64,000 nt of DNA from Cryobacterium breve (GTDB taxonomy: Bacteria; Actinomycetota; Actinomycetes; Actinomycetales; Microbacteriaceae): assembly GCF_027594785.1 (NCBI RefSeq), contig NZ_CP075584.1, forward strand, positions 744,001 through 808,000, in the 5' to 3' direction. A model generated the notes under the pieces. The model was given only the letters and a program-made list of their open reading frames with translations. It was not told the DNA's origin and ran no database searches. Positions 9,418 through 19,155 of this stretch are shown here, piece by piece; position 1 is the stretch's first letter, and every line of letters starts with the position of its first letter. The position numbers were made by a program, and so were the translations under genes.

Positions 9418-10022
9418 TCAGTCGAAGATCGGACCGACCGTGCGCGTGCGCTTCATCTCGAAGAATCCGGGATACGCGGCCACGGCCACGACGCCGTCCC
9501 ACAGCTTCGTCGCGGCTTCGCCCCGGGGCACCGGCGAGATGACCGGGCCGAAGAAGGCGACGTCGTTCACCGCGATGACCGGGGTGCCGACGTCCTGGCC
9601 CACCCGGTTGATCCCGTCGAAGTGGCTCGCGCGCATCTCGGGGTCGTAGTGGTCGCTGTCGGCCCAGGCGGCGAAGTCCGCGGGAAGGCCGACCTCGGCG
9701 AGCGCCGCCGGGATGACCTCGTCGGGATTCGTGTTGCCGCCGGGATGGATCCGAGTGCCGAGTGCGTCGTACAGGGCCTTCACGGTGGCCTGGCCGTGCA
9801 GGCTCCTGCGCCGCCTGCACGAGGCGGGTGTATCGGAGCGCCCGGGGGAAGAACGCGGCGTACTCTTCGCTCACGTCGTTGTCCTCGTTGAGCACCGCGA
9901 GGCTCATCACGTTCCAGGTGACGTCGAGGTCACGCTGCGAGGCCACCTCATCCACCCAGCGGGAGGTCATCCAGGCCCAGGGGCAGGAGAGGGTCGAACC
10001 AGAACTTCACGGTGTCGGTCAT
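9418..10022 (-). pseudogene. DsbA-family thiol oxidoreductase (Rv2466c-like), two frameshifts
   Basis: Thioredoxin-fold protein of about 200 residues, similar in layout to the actinobacterial mycothiol-dependent nitroreductase/DsbA family. Corrected N-terminus reads TVKFWFDPSCPWAWMTSRW, a single-Cys CPWA motif where Rv2466c has CPWC. The C-terminal region contains GTPVIAVNDVAFFGPVISP, a typical cis-Pro segment. Two shifts disrupt it. One is an extra base near 9993-9997, just before the active-site Cys; the other is an extra base in the AGGCT at 9800-9804, where QAAQE must continue as LHGQATV. A TAGGCT box (10029-10034) ends 7 nt before the ATG. Corrected, it would be full length. Confidence 0.8.
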
Positions 10023-10209
10023 CGCACCAGCCTAGGTGCTCGGATGCCCGCATTCCCTCACTCGCGGAACGCGAAGAAACCCCTGCCCAGAGTCGGTATC
10101 CGCATAAAAAATTCGGTTTGACGGCGTTTTTGTACTAAAATTGCTCGCTATGCCCGAAAAGGGCCAGGCTCCACGTCGCGAGCAAGTGATCTCCACGAGA
10201 GAAGTTCAA

Positions 10210-11802
10210 ATGCCCAGAGACCGTAGTTTGTCAGACTCTATGCCCGGTGCCGCGCGCGCCATAATCAAGACCAAAAAGCCCCTCAAGCAGCGTCGCCTGA
10301 GGGTCTCCCACGTCAACGTCGTCGACCAGCCGATGCTCAAGAAAGCACTCGGCGGAACCATCGTGGGAAACACCATGGAATGGTACGACGTCGGCGTGTT
10401 CGGCTACCTCATCACGACCATGGGCCCGGTGTTCCTCCCCGAGGCCGACAAGTCCGTCCAGACCCTGTTCCTGCTCGGCACCTTCGCCGCCACCTTCATC
10501 GCCCGCCCCATCGGCGGCGTCTTCTTCGGCTGGCTCGGCGACAAGATCGGCCGCCAGAAGGTCCTCGCCATGACACTGATGATCATGGCCGCGTCGACCT
10601 TCGTCGTCGGCATCCTGCCGAACTACGCGATGATCGGCAGCTGGGCCGCCGCGCTCCTCGTGCTGACCAAGCTCGTCCAGGGCTTCTCCACCGGCGGCGA
10701 GTACGCCGGCGCCACCACCTTCGTCAGTGAGCACGCCCCCGACAAGCACCGCGGGTTCTTCGCGAGCTTCCTCGACATGGGCAGCTACCTCGGCTTCGCG
10801 ATCGGCGCCGCACTCGTGTCGATCCTGCAGGTCACCCTCGGCCAGCCCGCCATGGAGGCCTGGGGCTGGCGCCTGCCGTTCCTGCTCGCCGGACCGCTCG
10901 GCCTCATCGCCATCTACTTCCGGATGAAGATCGAGGAATCCCCCGCCTTCCAGGCCACCCTGGACGCCAAGGAAGCAGCAGCCCTGGATCCGAACAGCGC
11001 CGACGCGGCGCCGAACGGCCCGCTGACCATCTTCAAGGCGCACTGGCGGGGCATCCTGCTCGCCATGATCCTCGTCGCAGCAGCCAACACCGTCGGTTAC
11101 GCCCTCACCTCGTACATGCCGACCTACCTGACGAGCTCGCTCGGCTACGACGAACTGCACGGCACCCTGCTCACTATCCCGGTGCTCGTGCTGATGGCGC
11201 TGTGCATCCCCCTGACCGGGCGCCTGTCCGACAAGATCGGCCGTCGCCCGGTGCTCTGGATCGGGGCGATCAGCACCGTCGTCCTGTCCATCCCTGCCTT
11301 CATGCTGATCGGTGTCGGCGAGATCTGGTCGACCCTGCTGGGACTCGCCATGATCGCGTTCCCGGTCACGTTCTACGTGTCGAACCTCGCCTCGTCCCTG
11401 CCCGCGCTGTTCCCGACCGAGAGCCGGTACGGCGCGATGGGCATCGCGTACAACTTCGCGGTCGCCATCTTCGGCGGGACCACCCCGTTCATCATCGCAG
11501 CCCTGATCCAGGCCACCGGCGACGACATGATGCCCGCGTACTACCTGATGGCCACCTCGTTTATCGGTGCGGTCAGCATCTTCTTCCTCAAGGAGAGCGC
11601 CCAGCGCCCCCTGCCCGGCTCGATGCCGAGCGTCGACTCCGTCTTCGAGGCCCGTGAGCTCGTCGCCACCCAGGACGAGAACCCGAACCTCGACACCGAC
11701 GAGATGCCGTTCGACCACACCTACGAGCCGCCGACGAGTTCCATCGACGCCATCCTCCCGGAGCCCGAAACCGAGCCAGAGCGCCACCCGGTCGGCGTCT
11801 AG
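10210..11802 (+). CDS. MFS transporter, metabolite:H+ symporter (ProP-like) family
   Basis: About 530-residue, twelve-helix carrier. Family hallmarks are the first-helix motif GNTMEWYDVGVFGYL, the loop motif GWLGDKIGRQKVLAM and its second-half counterpart GRLSDKIGRRPVLW. Members import osmolytes or carboxylates such as proline/betaine, citrate, shikimate or alpha-ketoglutarate, and this one cannot be assigned. The C-terminus has an acidic cytoplasmic tail of about 70 residues, as in ProP-like osmosensors, though no coiled coil is obvious. I start at the ATG at 10210, preceded by GAGAGAAG; in-frame TTG 10141 and ATG 10150 are alternatives. Monocistronic, with a strong terminator after it. Confidence 0.9.
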   Translation: MPRDRSLSDSMPGAARAIIKTKKPLKQRRLRVSHVNVVDQPMLKKALGGTIVGNTMEWYDVGVFGYLITTMGPVFLPEADKSVQTLFLLGTFAATFIARPIGGVFFGWLGDKIGRQKVLAMTLMIMAASTFVVGILPNYAMIGSWAAALLVLTKLVQGFSTGGEYAGATTFVSEHAPDKHRGFFASFLDMGSYLGFAIGAALVSILQVTLGQPAMEAWGWRLPFLLAGPLGLIAIYFRMKIEESPAFQATLDAKEAAALDPNSADAAPNGPLTIFKAHWRGILLAMILVAAANTVGYALTSYMPTYLTSSLGYDELHGTLLTIPVLVLMALCIPLTGRLSDKIGRRPVLWIGAISTVVLSIPAFMLIGVGEIWSTLLGLAMIAFPVTFYVSNLASSLPALFPTESRYGAMGIAYNFAVAIFGGTTPFIIAALIQATGDDMMPAYYLMATSFIGAVSIFFLKESAQRPLPGSMPSVDSVFEARELVATQDENPNLDTDEMPFDHTYEPPTSSIDAILPEPETEPERHPVGV

Positions 11803-11827
11803 CACCGCCGGCATCCGCCCCAGGGGT

Positions 11828-11861
11828 AAGCGGCGTCCGTCCCCTGGGGCGGACGCCGCTT
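11828..11861 (+). terminator. Rho-independent terminator after the MFS gene
   Basis: Perfect 12-bp stem AAGCGGCGTCCG / CGGACGCCGCTT around a 10-nt C/G-rich loop, followed by a short T-containing tail (TCTTCGTTCG). It starts 26 nt after the stop codon. Confidence 0.8.
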
Positions 11862-11907
11862 CTTCGTTCGCCGGGCGGCGCCCGGGTGCGGCCCGTACTA
11901 TTGACGG

Positions 11908-13402
11908 ATGACCATCGAGCCTTCCGCAGAGTCCGTGCCCGTTCCGAGCATCGACCCCGGCGACCTCGAGACCGCGCTGCGAGTGCTCGCCTCCCTCGCC
12001 GCGCTCGACCAGGAGGACCCGGACTTCGTCACCGTGCGCCAGGCGACGGCCAAGATGTTCAAGTCGGTCAAGCAGGTGCGCCGCGGCGAGAAGCGGGCCC
12101 TGATCGCCGAGGCCGACCGCGAGGTCATCGCGGCGACCGCGACGGGCGCCCCGACCCGGATCGACGACGAGACGATCGGCGCCCAACTGCGCCTCGGCAC
12201 CGACCGGGCCTCGGCAGGCGAGCTGCTCGTTCCGCGGGCGTGCTACATCTGCAAGCAGAAGTACACCCTTGTCGACGCGTTCTACCACCAGCTCTGCCCG
12301 ACCTGCGCAGCGATGAGCCATGAAAAACGCGATGCCCGCACCGACCTGACCGGCAAGCGCGCACTCCTTACCGGGGGCCGCGCGAAGATCGGCATGTACA
12401 TCGCGCTGCGGCTGCTGCGGGACGGCGCCCACACCACCATCACGACCCGATTCCCCCGCGACGCCGTGCGCCGCTTCACGGCGATGCCGGACTCCGGCGA
12501 CTGGCTGCACCGGCTCAGGGTCGTCGGCATCGACCTGCGCGACCCCGCCCAGGTGATCGGCCTCGCCGACTCCGTCGCGGCAGCAGGCCCCCTCGACATC
12601 CTGATCAACAACGCCGCTCAGACCGTGCGCCGCTCCCCCGGTTCGTACTCCATGCTCGTCGAAGCCGAATCCTCCCCGCTGCCGGCGGATTCCGTTCCCG
12701 AGATCGTCACCTTCGGCCACACCAACGACGCCCACCCGAGCGCCCTCGCCGCCTCCGTCACGAGCCACCCGATCCTCGCCGCGGCGACCGTCTCTGCGAC
12801 AACGGCCCTCACCGCGGACGACCTGACCGCGCTCGCCCTCGCACCCGGGTCGTCCTCGCTCGCCCGGCATGCCGCAGGCACCGCGATCGACGCGGGCGGC
12901 CTCGTGCCCGACCTGCACTCCGTGAACAGCTGGACCGCCAACGTGGAGGACGTAGACCCGCTCGAGATGCTCGAGGTGCAGGCTCTGCAACACCACGGCG
13001 CCGTTCCTGCTCGTGAGCCGCTTGCGGGCCTCGCTCGCGGCATCCGCTGCCCGGCGCACCTACATCGTGAACGTGTCGGCGATGGAGGGCGTCTTCGGCC
13101 GCGGCTACAAGGGGCCGGGCCACCCGCACACGAACATGGCCAAGGCCGCGCTCAACATGCTCACCCGCACGAGCGCGAAGGAGATGCTCGACGACGGCAT
13201 CCTGATGACGAGCGTCGACACCGGCTGGATCACCGACGAGCGACCGCACCCGACGAAGCTGCGCCTGGCTGAGGAGGGCTTCCACGCCCCGCTCGACCTC
13301 GTCGACGGCGCGGCGCGGGTCTACGACCCGATCGTGCGCGGCGAAGCAGGCGAGGACCTCTACGGCGTCTTCCTCAAGGACTACAAGCCCGCCGCCTGGT
13401 AA
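11908..13402 (+). pseudogene. Zinc-ribbon plus short-chain dehydrogenase fusion, frameshifted
   Basis: About 497 residues after correction. Residues 1-110 are an acidic/basic helical region, then a CYICKQKY...CPTCAA four-Cys zinc-ribbon (about 112-135), then a Rossmann domain with TGGRAKIG and the NNAAQ motif of SDRs. An extra base in AGGCT at 12980-12984 separates LEMLEVQ from LCNTTAPFLLVSRL. The region where SDRs carry YxxxK reads HPHTNMAKAALN, so the catalytic Tyr is replaced by Thr, and a redox role is uncertain. A TACTAT box (11896-11901) ends 7 nt before the ATG, so expression is probably leaderless. Substrate unknown. Confidence 0.8.
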
Positions 13403-13415
13403 CCCCCCTCCCCCC

Positions 13416-13500
13416 AACCAATTCGACGGAGTTTTTGGGTTTTCGGCACGTAGGAGCGCGATTTAAGCGCTTTCCGGTCAAAAACTCCGTCGAATTGGTT
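13416..13500. repeat. Perfect 22-bp inverted repeat between convergent genes
   Basis: The arms are 13416-13437 (starting AACCAATTCGACGGAG) and 13479-13500, perfect reverse complements over 22 bp, separated by 41 nt. The loop contains a smaller stem AGCGC/GCGCT. It lies 13 nt after the SDR stop and 26 nt beyond the stop of the opposing acetyltransferase gene, so it could act as a bidirectional terminator. The long perfect arms and lack of a clean T-run at the end also fit a dispersed palindromic repeat. Confidence 0.85.
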
Positions 13501-13526
13501 CAGGGCGCGACGGATGCCGCGGCACG

Positions 13527-14332
13527 TCAGTCCGCCGGAGTCCAGACGTAGGGGGTCGCCGTTGTGACGGCCTCGAAGCCGAGGCGCAGCAGGATCGGCA
13601 GGCTGTCGTCCGAGGCGTCGACCTGGAGGTAGGGCACGCCGCGGCGGGCGGCGAGCCTGCGCGCGGGCCGCGACGAGGGCCCGGTAGATGCCCCTACCCC
13701 GCCACTCGGAGAGGGTCGAGCCACCCCAGAGCCCGGCGAAGTCTGTGCCGGGCTGGAATTCCAGGCGGGCGGAGGAGACGAGGCGGTCCCCCGCCTCGAC
13801 GACGATGATCACGACGTCGTCGCCCGCCTCGCCGACGCTCGATTCGAGGTCGTCGGCGAGCCAGGAGTGGTCTTCGCCCCACACTTCGGTCTGCAGCGCG
13901 GCGATCCGCTCGAAGTCTGATCGTGAGGTGACCCGGCGCAGGATGATACCATCCGGAACGGTCGGGGCGGATGCGAGCGGCCCGGTGAGCCCGATCACGA
14001 CCGTCTCGCGCTCCTCAGCGACAAAGCCAGCGGCACCGAGCCGTTCGGCCAGGTCGGTGGGCAGGTCGTGGCTGCGGGTCTTCCACTCGACGGCCTCGCC
14101 TCGGGCGGCGAAGAAGTCACGGTGGCGGCGGATCAGCGCGTCGAGGTCCGCGCCGCGCACGCCCACGTCCGGCGCCGTCTCGACAAAGCCGCGGGTGCGG
14201 CCGACGACCCGCAGAACCGGCCCCTCGAGCTCGTAGACGGGCGAAACAGGCGGCTGAGCGGGCACCCACAGGCGGAGCCTGGGCGTCGTAGGCGGCGAGG
14301 AGGGCGGCAGGCGATGCGACGGCGGATGTCAT
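13527..14332 (-). pseudogene. GNAT-family acetyltransferase, two frameshifts
   Basis: About 268 residues after correction. The C-terminal GNAT domain contains the acetyl-CoA loop SEWRGRGIYRALVAARA (motif A, R/Q-x-x-G-x-G) and ends PYLQVDASDDSLPILLRLGF. The N-terminal part is a variable substrate domain. Two single-base insertions, both at AGCT, break it. The first is AGCCT at 14276-14280, where YDAQ should continue LRLWVPAQ; the second is AGCCT at 13654-13658, where ARAQ should continue LAARRGVPYLQ. A TAGGCT box lies 7-8 nt before the ATG at 14332. The acceptor substrate cannot be predicted. Confidence 0.82.
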
Positions 14333-14396
14333 TGCCGTCAGCCTAGGACGCGGCGGGATCGACGGCATCCGCTGCGCTGGTCGCTTCGGTCGCCGT

Positions 14397-15014
14397 TCAC
14401 GCCCCCGGGGTTTCGGCGAGCGCGGCGTGCCGGGCGAGCCCCTCGCGGAGGCCGAGGCGCACGGCCGGCCACTCGGCAGCGATGATCGAGAACACCACGG
14501 TGTCGCGCACGGCGCCCTCCGGCCCGACGGAGTGGCTGCGGAGCACGCCGTCCTGTTTCGCACCGAGCGCGGCGATCGCGGCGCGGGACTGCCGGTTGTG
14601 CCAGTGCGTGCGGAACTCCACCGCGATGCAGTCGAGCTCCTCGAAGGCGTACCCGAGCAGCAGCAGTTTCGCCTCCCGGTTGGCTCCGGTGCCCTGGGCA
14701 CCCTTCCCGAGCCAGGTCGAGCCGATCTCGAGCCGCTGCTGGTCGGGGCTCGGGTGCATGAATGTCGTCATGCCGACCATCGCCCCCGTCGAGGCCGAAC
14801 GGATGCCCCACGGCATCATCTGCCCGGACGCGGCAAGCGCGAGGCGCCGGTCGATCTCGGTGGCCATGACCTCCGGTCGCGGGACCGCCGTGTACCAGGT
14901 GCGCCACAGCTCGCCGTCAGCGACCGCGATGCTCAGCTCGGCGGCATGCCCCGGATCGAGCGGCTCGAGCGTGACGCGGGTTCCGGCGAGGGTGGGCGCT
15001 GCGGCGAATTCCAT
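14397..15014 (-). CDS. GNAT acetyltransferase, RimJ/RimL-like
   Basis: 205-residue N-acetyltransferase of the RimJ/RimL (Acetyltransf_3) group, which modify N-termini of ribosomal proteins or small amines. The start LAGTRVTLEPLDPGH and the central block EIGSTWLGKGAQGTGANREAK, which covers the CoA-binding loop, are typical. The later FRTHWHNRQSRAAIAALGA segment is the Asn-containing helix of this group. A TAGGGT box (15021-15026) ends 7 nt before the ATG. Divergent from pepN. Confidence 0.88.
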   Translation of the reverse strand: MEFAAAPTLAGTRVTLEPLDPGHAAELSIAVADGELWRTWYTAVPRPEVMATEIDRRLALAASGQMMPWGIRSASTGAMVGMTTFMHPSPDQQRLEIGSTWLGKGAQGTGANREAKLLLLGYAFEELDCIAVEFRTHWHNRQSRAAIAALGAKQDGVLRSHSVGPEGAVRDTVVFSIIAAEWPAVRLGLREGLARHAALAETPGA

Positions 15015-15156
15015 GCCTCGACCCTATTGGATCGACTTCTGCTGCCAAATGCCGACTGGCGGTTGTCGCACCGACCGTGCCGCCGAGGATCGGTAGGCTT
15101 AAAGAGACGTGCGACCGGCGCCAGAAGCGCCGGTCGAGACTGAGATGGAGAAAACG

Positions 15157-17700
15157 TTGCCAGGAGAGAACCTCACCCGGATCGAAGCCCAGGAGCGCGC
15201 AGCGCTCGTCACTGTGCAGAAGTACGCGATCAGCCTTGACCTCACGACGGGTCCCGAAACCTTCGCGAGCACCACGACGGTCACCTTCACCGCGACCCCG
15301 GGCGCCTCGACGTTCATCGACGCGATCACGCGCACGGTGCACGCGGTGACCCTCAACGGAGTCGACCTCGACCCGGCGATCGTCAGTGACGGCATCCGCA
15401 TTCAGCTCGATGGTCTCGCCGCAGAGAACACGCTCACTGTCGTCGCCGACGCCGAGTACACCAACACCGGTGAAGGCCTGCACCGTTTCGTCGACCCGGT
15501 CGACAACGAGGTCTACCTTTACAGCCAGTTCGAGGTTCCGGACTCCCGCCGCGTCTTCGCCGTCTTCGAGCAGCCCGACCTCAAGGCCGCGTTCCAGTTC
15601 ACCGTGACGGCGCCCGGCGAATGGGAGGTCGTCTCCAACTCGGCGACGCCAGAGCCCACGGATGCCGGCAACGGCGCGAAGACCTGGGCCTTCGAACCCA
15701 CCCACACGATCTCGAGCTACATCACGGCACTCATCGCCGGTCCGTACGCGGTCATCCGCAGCGAGCTCACCTCGAGCGACGGCCGGATCATCCCCCTCGG
15801 CCTGTTCAGCCGTAAGAGCCTCTCCCAGTTCCTCGACGCCGACTACCTCTTCGAGAAGACCCGCCAGGGCTTCGCGTACTTCGAGGAGAAGTTCAATTAT
15901 TCCTACCCCTTCGACAAGTACGACCAGCTCTTCGTGCCGGAGTTCAACGCTGGCGCGATGGAGAACGCCGGCGCGGTCACCTTCACCGAGACCTACGTCT
16001 TCCGGTCCAAGGTCACGGACGCCATCAAGGAACGCCGCGTCGTCACGGTGCTGCACGAGCTCGCGCACATGTGGTTCGGCGACCTCGTCACGATGAAGTG
16101 GTGGAACGACCTCTGGCTCAACGAGTCCTTCGCCGAGTGGGCCTCGACCATCGCCACCGCCGAAGCGACCGAGTGGACGGAAGCCTGGACCACCTTCGCC
16201 GTGATGGAGAAGAGCTGGGCATACAAGCAGGACCAGCTGCCCTCGACCCACCCCGTCGTGGCGACGATCACCGACTTCGACGACGTGCTCGTCAACTTCG
16301 ACGGCATCACCTACGCCAAGGGCGGCTCCGTCCTCAAGCAGCTCGTCGCCTGGGTCGGCCGGGACGAGTTCTTCGCCGGCGTCGCCTCCTACTTCGCCAA
16401 GCACCAGTGGGGCAACACCGAGCTGAACGACCTCCTCGTCGAGCTTGAGGCATCCAGCGGGCGCGACCTGTCCGGCTGGGCCGCGAAGTGGCTCGAGACC
16501 GCGGGGGTCAACACCCTCCGCCCCGAGATCACCGTGGACGCCGCCGGGGTCATCACCGGCTTCTCCGTGCTGCAGAGCGCGACCGTCGACTACCCGACGA
16601 TCCGCCCGCACCGCCTCGCGATCGGGTTCTACGACCTCGTCGACGGGCAGCTCGTGCGCAGCCACCGGGTCGAGATCGACGTCGACGGCGAGAAGACGGA
16701 TGTCGCGGAGCTCGTCGGCCGTGCCCGACCGGCCCTCGTTCTCCTCAACGACGACGACCTCGCCTATGCGAAGATCCGGCTCGACCCGGCCTCGCAGGAG
16801 GTGGCCCTCGAGAACCTCGCCGCGATCGAGAGCCCGCTGGCCCGCGCCATCGTGTGGGGTGCGATCTGGGACGCGACCCGCGACGCCGAGACGGGCGCCC
16901 GCGACTTCGTGAGCCTCGTTCTCGGCAACATCGCGAGCGAGACAGAGTCGACCACCCTCCGCACCGTGCTCGGCCAGCTCGTGCTCGCCGCGAACTACTA
17001 CGTCGCTCCGGAGTTCCAGGCCTCGACGCTGACCGAGGTCGGCGACGCGCTCTGGTCCCTCGCCCAGCATGCCGAGCCCGGCAGTGACGCACAGTTCCAG
17101 TTCGTGAAGTTCTTCGCGTCCGTCGCCGCGACCGACAGCCAGCTCGCGAGCGTCGCAGCGCTCCGCAGCGGCACGGTCCCGCTCGAGGGCCTCGAGATCG
17201 ACACCGACCTCGCCTGGGAGCTGCTCATCGCCCTCGCCGCCGGCGGCAAGGTCGACGGCGCGGAGATCGACGCGGCGCATGCCGCTGACAACACCGCGAC
17301 CGGCGCCCAGTCGGCCGCGCAGGCCCGTGCGGCCCTCCCGACCCCGGAGGCCAAGCAGGCCGCCTGGGATTCCCTGATCGAGACGGATACGGCACCGAAC
17401 ACGATCGTGCGCGTCACCGCGGCCGGGTTCCTGCGCGCGAACGACACGAGCCTGCTCGAGCCGTTCGTCGACACCTACTTCGCGATGCTGCAGCCGATCT
17501 GGGTCTCCCGCAGCTTCTCGATCGCGGAGAAGCTCATCATCGGCCTCTACCCGTCCCCGCTCGCCAACCAGGCGCTTGTCGAGGCGACTCTCACGTGGCT
17601 CGAGACGAACCCCGAGCCGGTCGCGCTGCGTCGCCTCGTGATCGAGAACCTCGCGGGAGTGGAACGCTCCCTCGCCGCCCAGGCGCGCGACGCCGAGTAG
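15157..17700 (+). CDS. pepN: Aminopeptidase N (M1 family)
   Basis: 847-residue zinc aminopeptidase removing N-terminal residues from peptides in the cytoplasm. The exopeptidase motif GAMENAG lies near residue 270. The zinc site is HELAHMWFGD followed 18 residues later by the Glu in LWLNESFAEW. The C-terminal ERAP1-like helical domain is complete. I prefer the TTG at 15157, giving MPGENLTRIEAQERA: it matches the usual actinobacterial start, and a GGAG lies 7 nt upstream. An ATG at 15145 is in frame but has a weaker site. A strong terminator follows. Confidence 0.95.
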   Translation: MPGENLTRIEAQERAALVTVQKYAISLDLTTGPETFASTTTVTFTATPGASTFIDAITRTVHAVTLNGVDLDPAIVSDGIRIQLDGLAAENTLTVVADAEYTNTGEGLHRFVDPVDNEVYLYSQFEVPDSRRVFAVFEQPDLKAAFQFTVTAPGEWEVVSNSATPEPTDAGNGAKTWAFEPTHTISSYITALIAGPYAVIRSELTSSDGRIIPLGLFSRKSLSQFLDADYLFEKTRQGFAYFEEKFNYSYPFDKYDQLFVPEFNAGAMENAGAVTFTETYVFRSKVTDAIKERRVVTVLHELAHMWFGDLVTMKWWNDLWLNESFAEWASTIATAEATEWTEAWTTFAVMEKSWAYKQDQLPSTHPVVATITDFDDVLVNFDGITYAKGGSVLKQLVAWVGRDEFFAGVASYFAKHQWGNTELNDLLVELEASSGRDLSGWAAKWLETAGVNTLRPEITVDAAGVITGFSVLQSATVDYPTIRPHRLAIGFYDLVDGQLVRSHRVEIDVDGEKTDVAELVGRARPALVLLNDDDLAYAKIRLDPASQEVALENLAAIESPLARAIVWGAIWDATRDAETGARDFVSLVLGNIASETESTTLRTVLGQLVLAANYYVAPEFQASTLTEVGDALWSLAQHAEPGSDAQFQFVKFFASVAATDSQLASVAALRSGTVPLEGLEIDTDLAWELLIALAAGGKVDGAEIDAAHAADNTATGAQSAAQARAALPTPEAKQAAWDSLIETDTAPNTIVRVTAAGFLRANDTSLLEPFVDTYFAMLQPIWVSRSFSIAEKLIIGLYPSPLANQALVEATLTWLETNPEPVALRRLVIENLAGVERSLAAQARDAE

Positions 17701-17721
17701 CCACCGGCGGCATCCGCACAC

Positions 17722-17757
17722 CGAACGACCCCGCACCGAAAGGTGCGGGGTCGTTCG
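17722..17757 (+). terminator. Rho-independent terminator after pepN
   Basis: Perfect 16-bp stem CGAACGACCCCGCACC / GGTGCGGGGTCGTTCG closed by a GAAA tetraloop, ending in a T-rich tail (TCTGTTGG). It begins 22 nt after the pepN stop. Confidence 0.9.
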
Positions 17758-17815
17758 TCTGTTGGTGGCGCGCTCAGGGTTCGCCCGGGCGGCTCTCGGT
17801 AGACTCGAAAGCGCT

Positions 17816-19155
17816 ATGAACTGGGAAAACCTCTGGACTGAAATCGTCAAATACTTCTCGGTCACACTCCCCCGCAACTATTGGGAGTACTGGGGGTCCT
17901 CGTCGTCGCTTTCGCGGCGCACTGGATCCTCCAGTTCGTGATCCGCCGCGTCGTGATCCAGATCGTCACGGGTGTCAAACGCACCCAGAAGGTCGACGAC
18001 ACCCGGGCACTCAACGTGTCCCCTGTCGCCGCCGTGCGCGTCGTGCAGCGCACCCGCACGCTCGGCTCGGTGCTCACCAACATCGTCAACGTCCTCGTCG
18101 TGATCATTGCGGGCTTGATGATTCTCCAGGTGCTGGCCCCCGACATCCTCGGCTCGTTCGCCCTGCTCACGGCCGCGATCGGCGCCGGCCTCGGCTTCGG
18201 TGCCCAGAACATCGTCAAGGACATCCTGAACGGACTGTTCATGGTTATGGAGGACCAACTCGGCGTTGGCGACATCGTCGACACCGGGTTCGCCTCCGGC
18301 GTCGTGGAGACGGTCGGCATCCGCATCACCCAGATCCGCGATGTGAACGGCACGCTCTGGTTCGTGCGCAACGGCGAGATCCTCCGGGTCGGCAACATGT
18401 CGCAGGGCTGGGCACGCGTCATCATCGACCTGCCGATCCCGTACAGCTCGGATGTCGAGGCCGTGCAGTCGGAGTTGCTCCGGGTCGCGACGGCGCTCGC
18501 CTCGAGCCGCAAGTGGCGGTCGATCATCCTCGAGAAGCCGGAGATCTGGGGCCTCGAGTCGATCTCCGCAGAGGCCCTGGTCACCCGGCTCGCCGTGAAG
18601 GTGCGCGTGTCGGCGAAGTGGGACTTCGCCCGCGACCTGCGCCTGCACCTCAAGCTCGCCCTCGACAGCCTCGGTGTCTCGCTCACGCCGCTCAACAGCG
18701 TCGTGATGACCGGATCTGACGACGGCTCGGATGCCACGCCGCCGACGAATCCCGTCGACATCGCCGCCGTCGCCGCCGCCGCGGAGCCCGATCCGCTGCC
18801 ACACATCACCGTCGTTCCGGCCAAGAAGGCCCGGACCCCGCGCGGGCCCCGCAAGGCCAAGTCCGCGGCTCAGCACGACGTTCCCGTCGAGGACGCCGCT
18901 CCCGGCGCGACGGCGCAGGACGCGGCTCCGCGGACGCCCGCACCCCGCGCTCCGCGAGCCCAGAAGGCCGCCGCCAGCCCTACCACGGCAGAGACCCCAA
19001 TCGCTCCCGTCACTCCGACAGCCCAGGGCACACCCAAGGCCCCAGCCGCACCGAAGGCCCAGGCAGCACCGGCTGCTCCGACGCCGGACGCCGCCCACCC
19101 GAGCCCGCCGACTCCTGAAACCGCACCGACCCCCGAGGGATCCCATGACGACTGA
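17816..19155 (+). CDS. MscS-family mechanosensitive channel (start region shifted)
   Basis: Small-conductance mechanosensitive channel protein of about 445 residues. The pore/linker helix and beta-domain are recognisable: ALLTAAIGAGLGFGAQNIVKD, then MEDQLGVGDIVDTG. The tail beyond residue 300 is Ala/Pro/Lys-rich and low complexity. The natural start is almost certainly the ATG at 17816 (MNWENLWTEIVKYFS), but its frame joins the main frame (from 17881, LGVLGVLVVAFAAHW) only if one C is added, or two removed, in the C-run at 17869-17873. As given, translation would have to start at the TTG at 17881. A TAGACT box precedes the ATG by 10 nt. The globin gene overlaps the 3' end. Confidence 0.85.

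Noticed and set aside
10118..10141. Possible TTGACG / TAAAAT promoter of the MFS gene
   Set aside because: Spacing between the hexamers is only 12 nt, too short for a sigma-70 promoter.
10231..13059. A 942-codon open frame opposite the MFS and SDR genes
   Set aside because: Shadow frame; the + strand genes carry the motifs.
14917..17877. A 986-codon open frame opposite pepN
   Set aside because: Antisense shadow of a well-supported aminopeptidase; composition is low-complexity Arg/Gly/Glu and no domain is visible.
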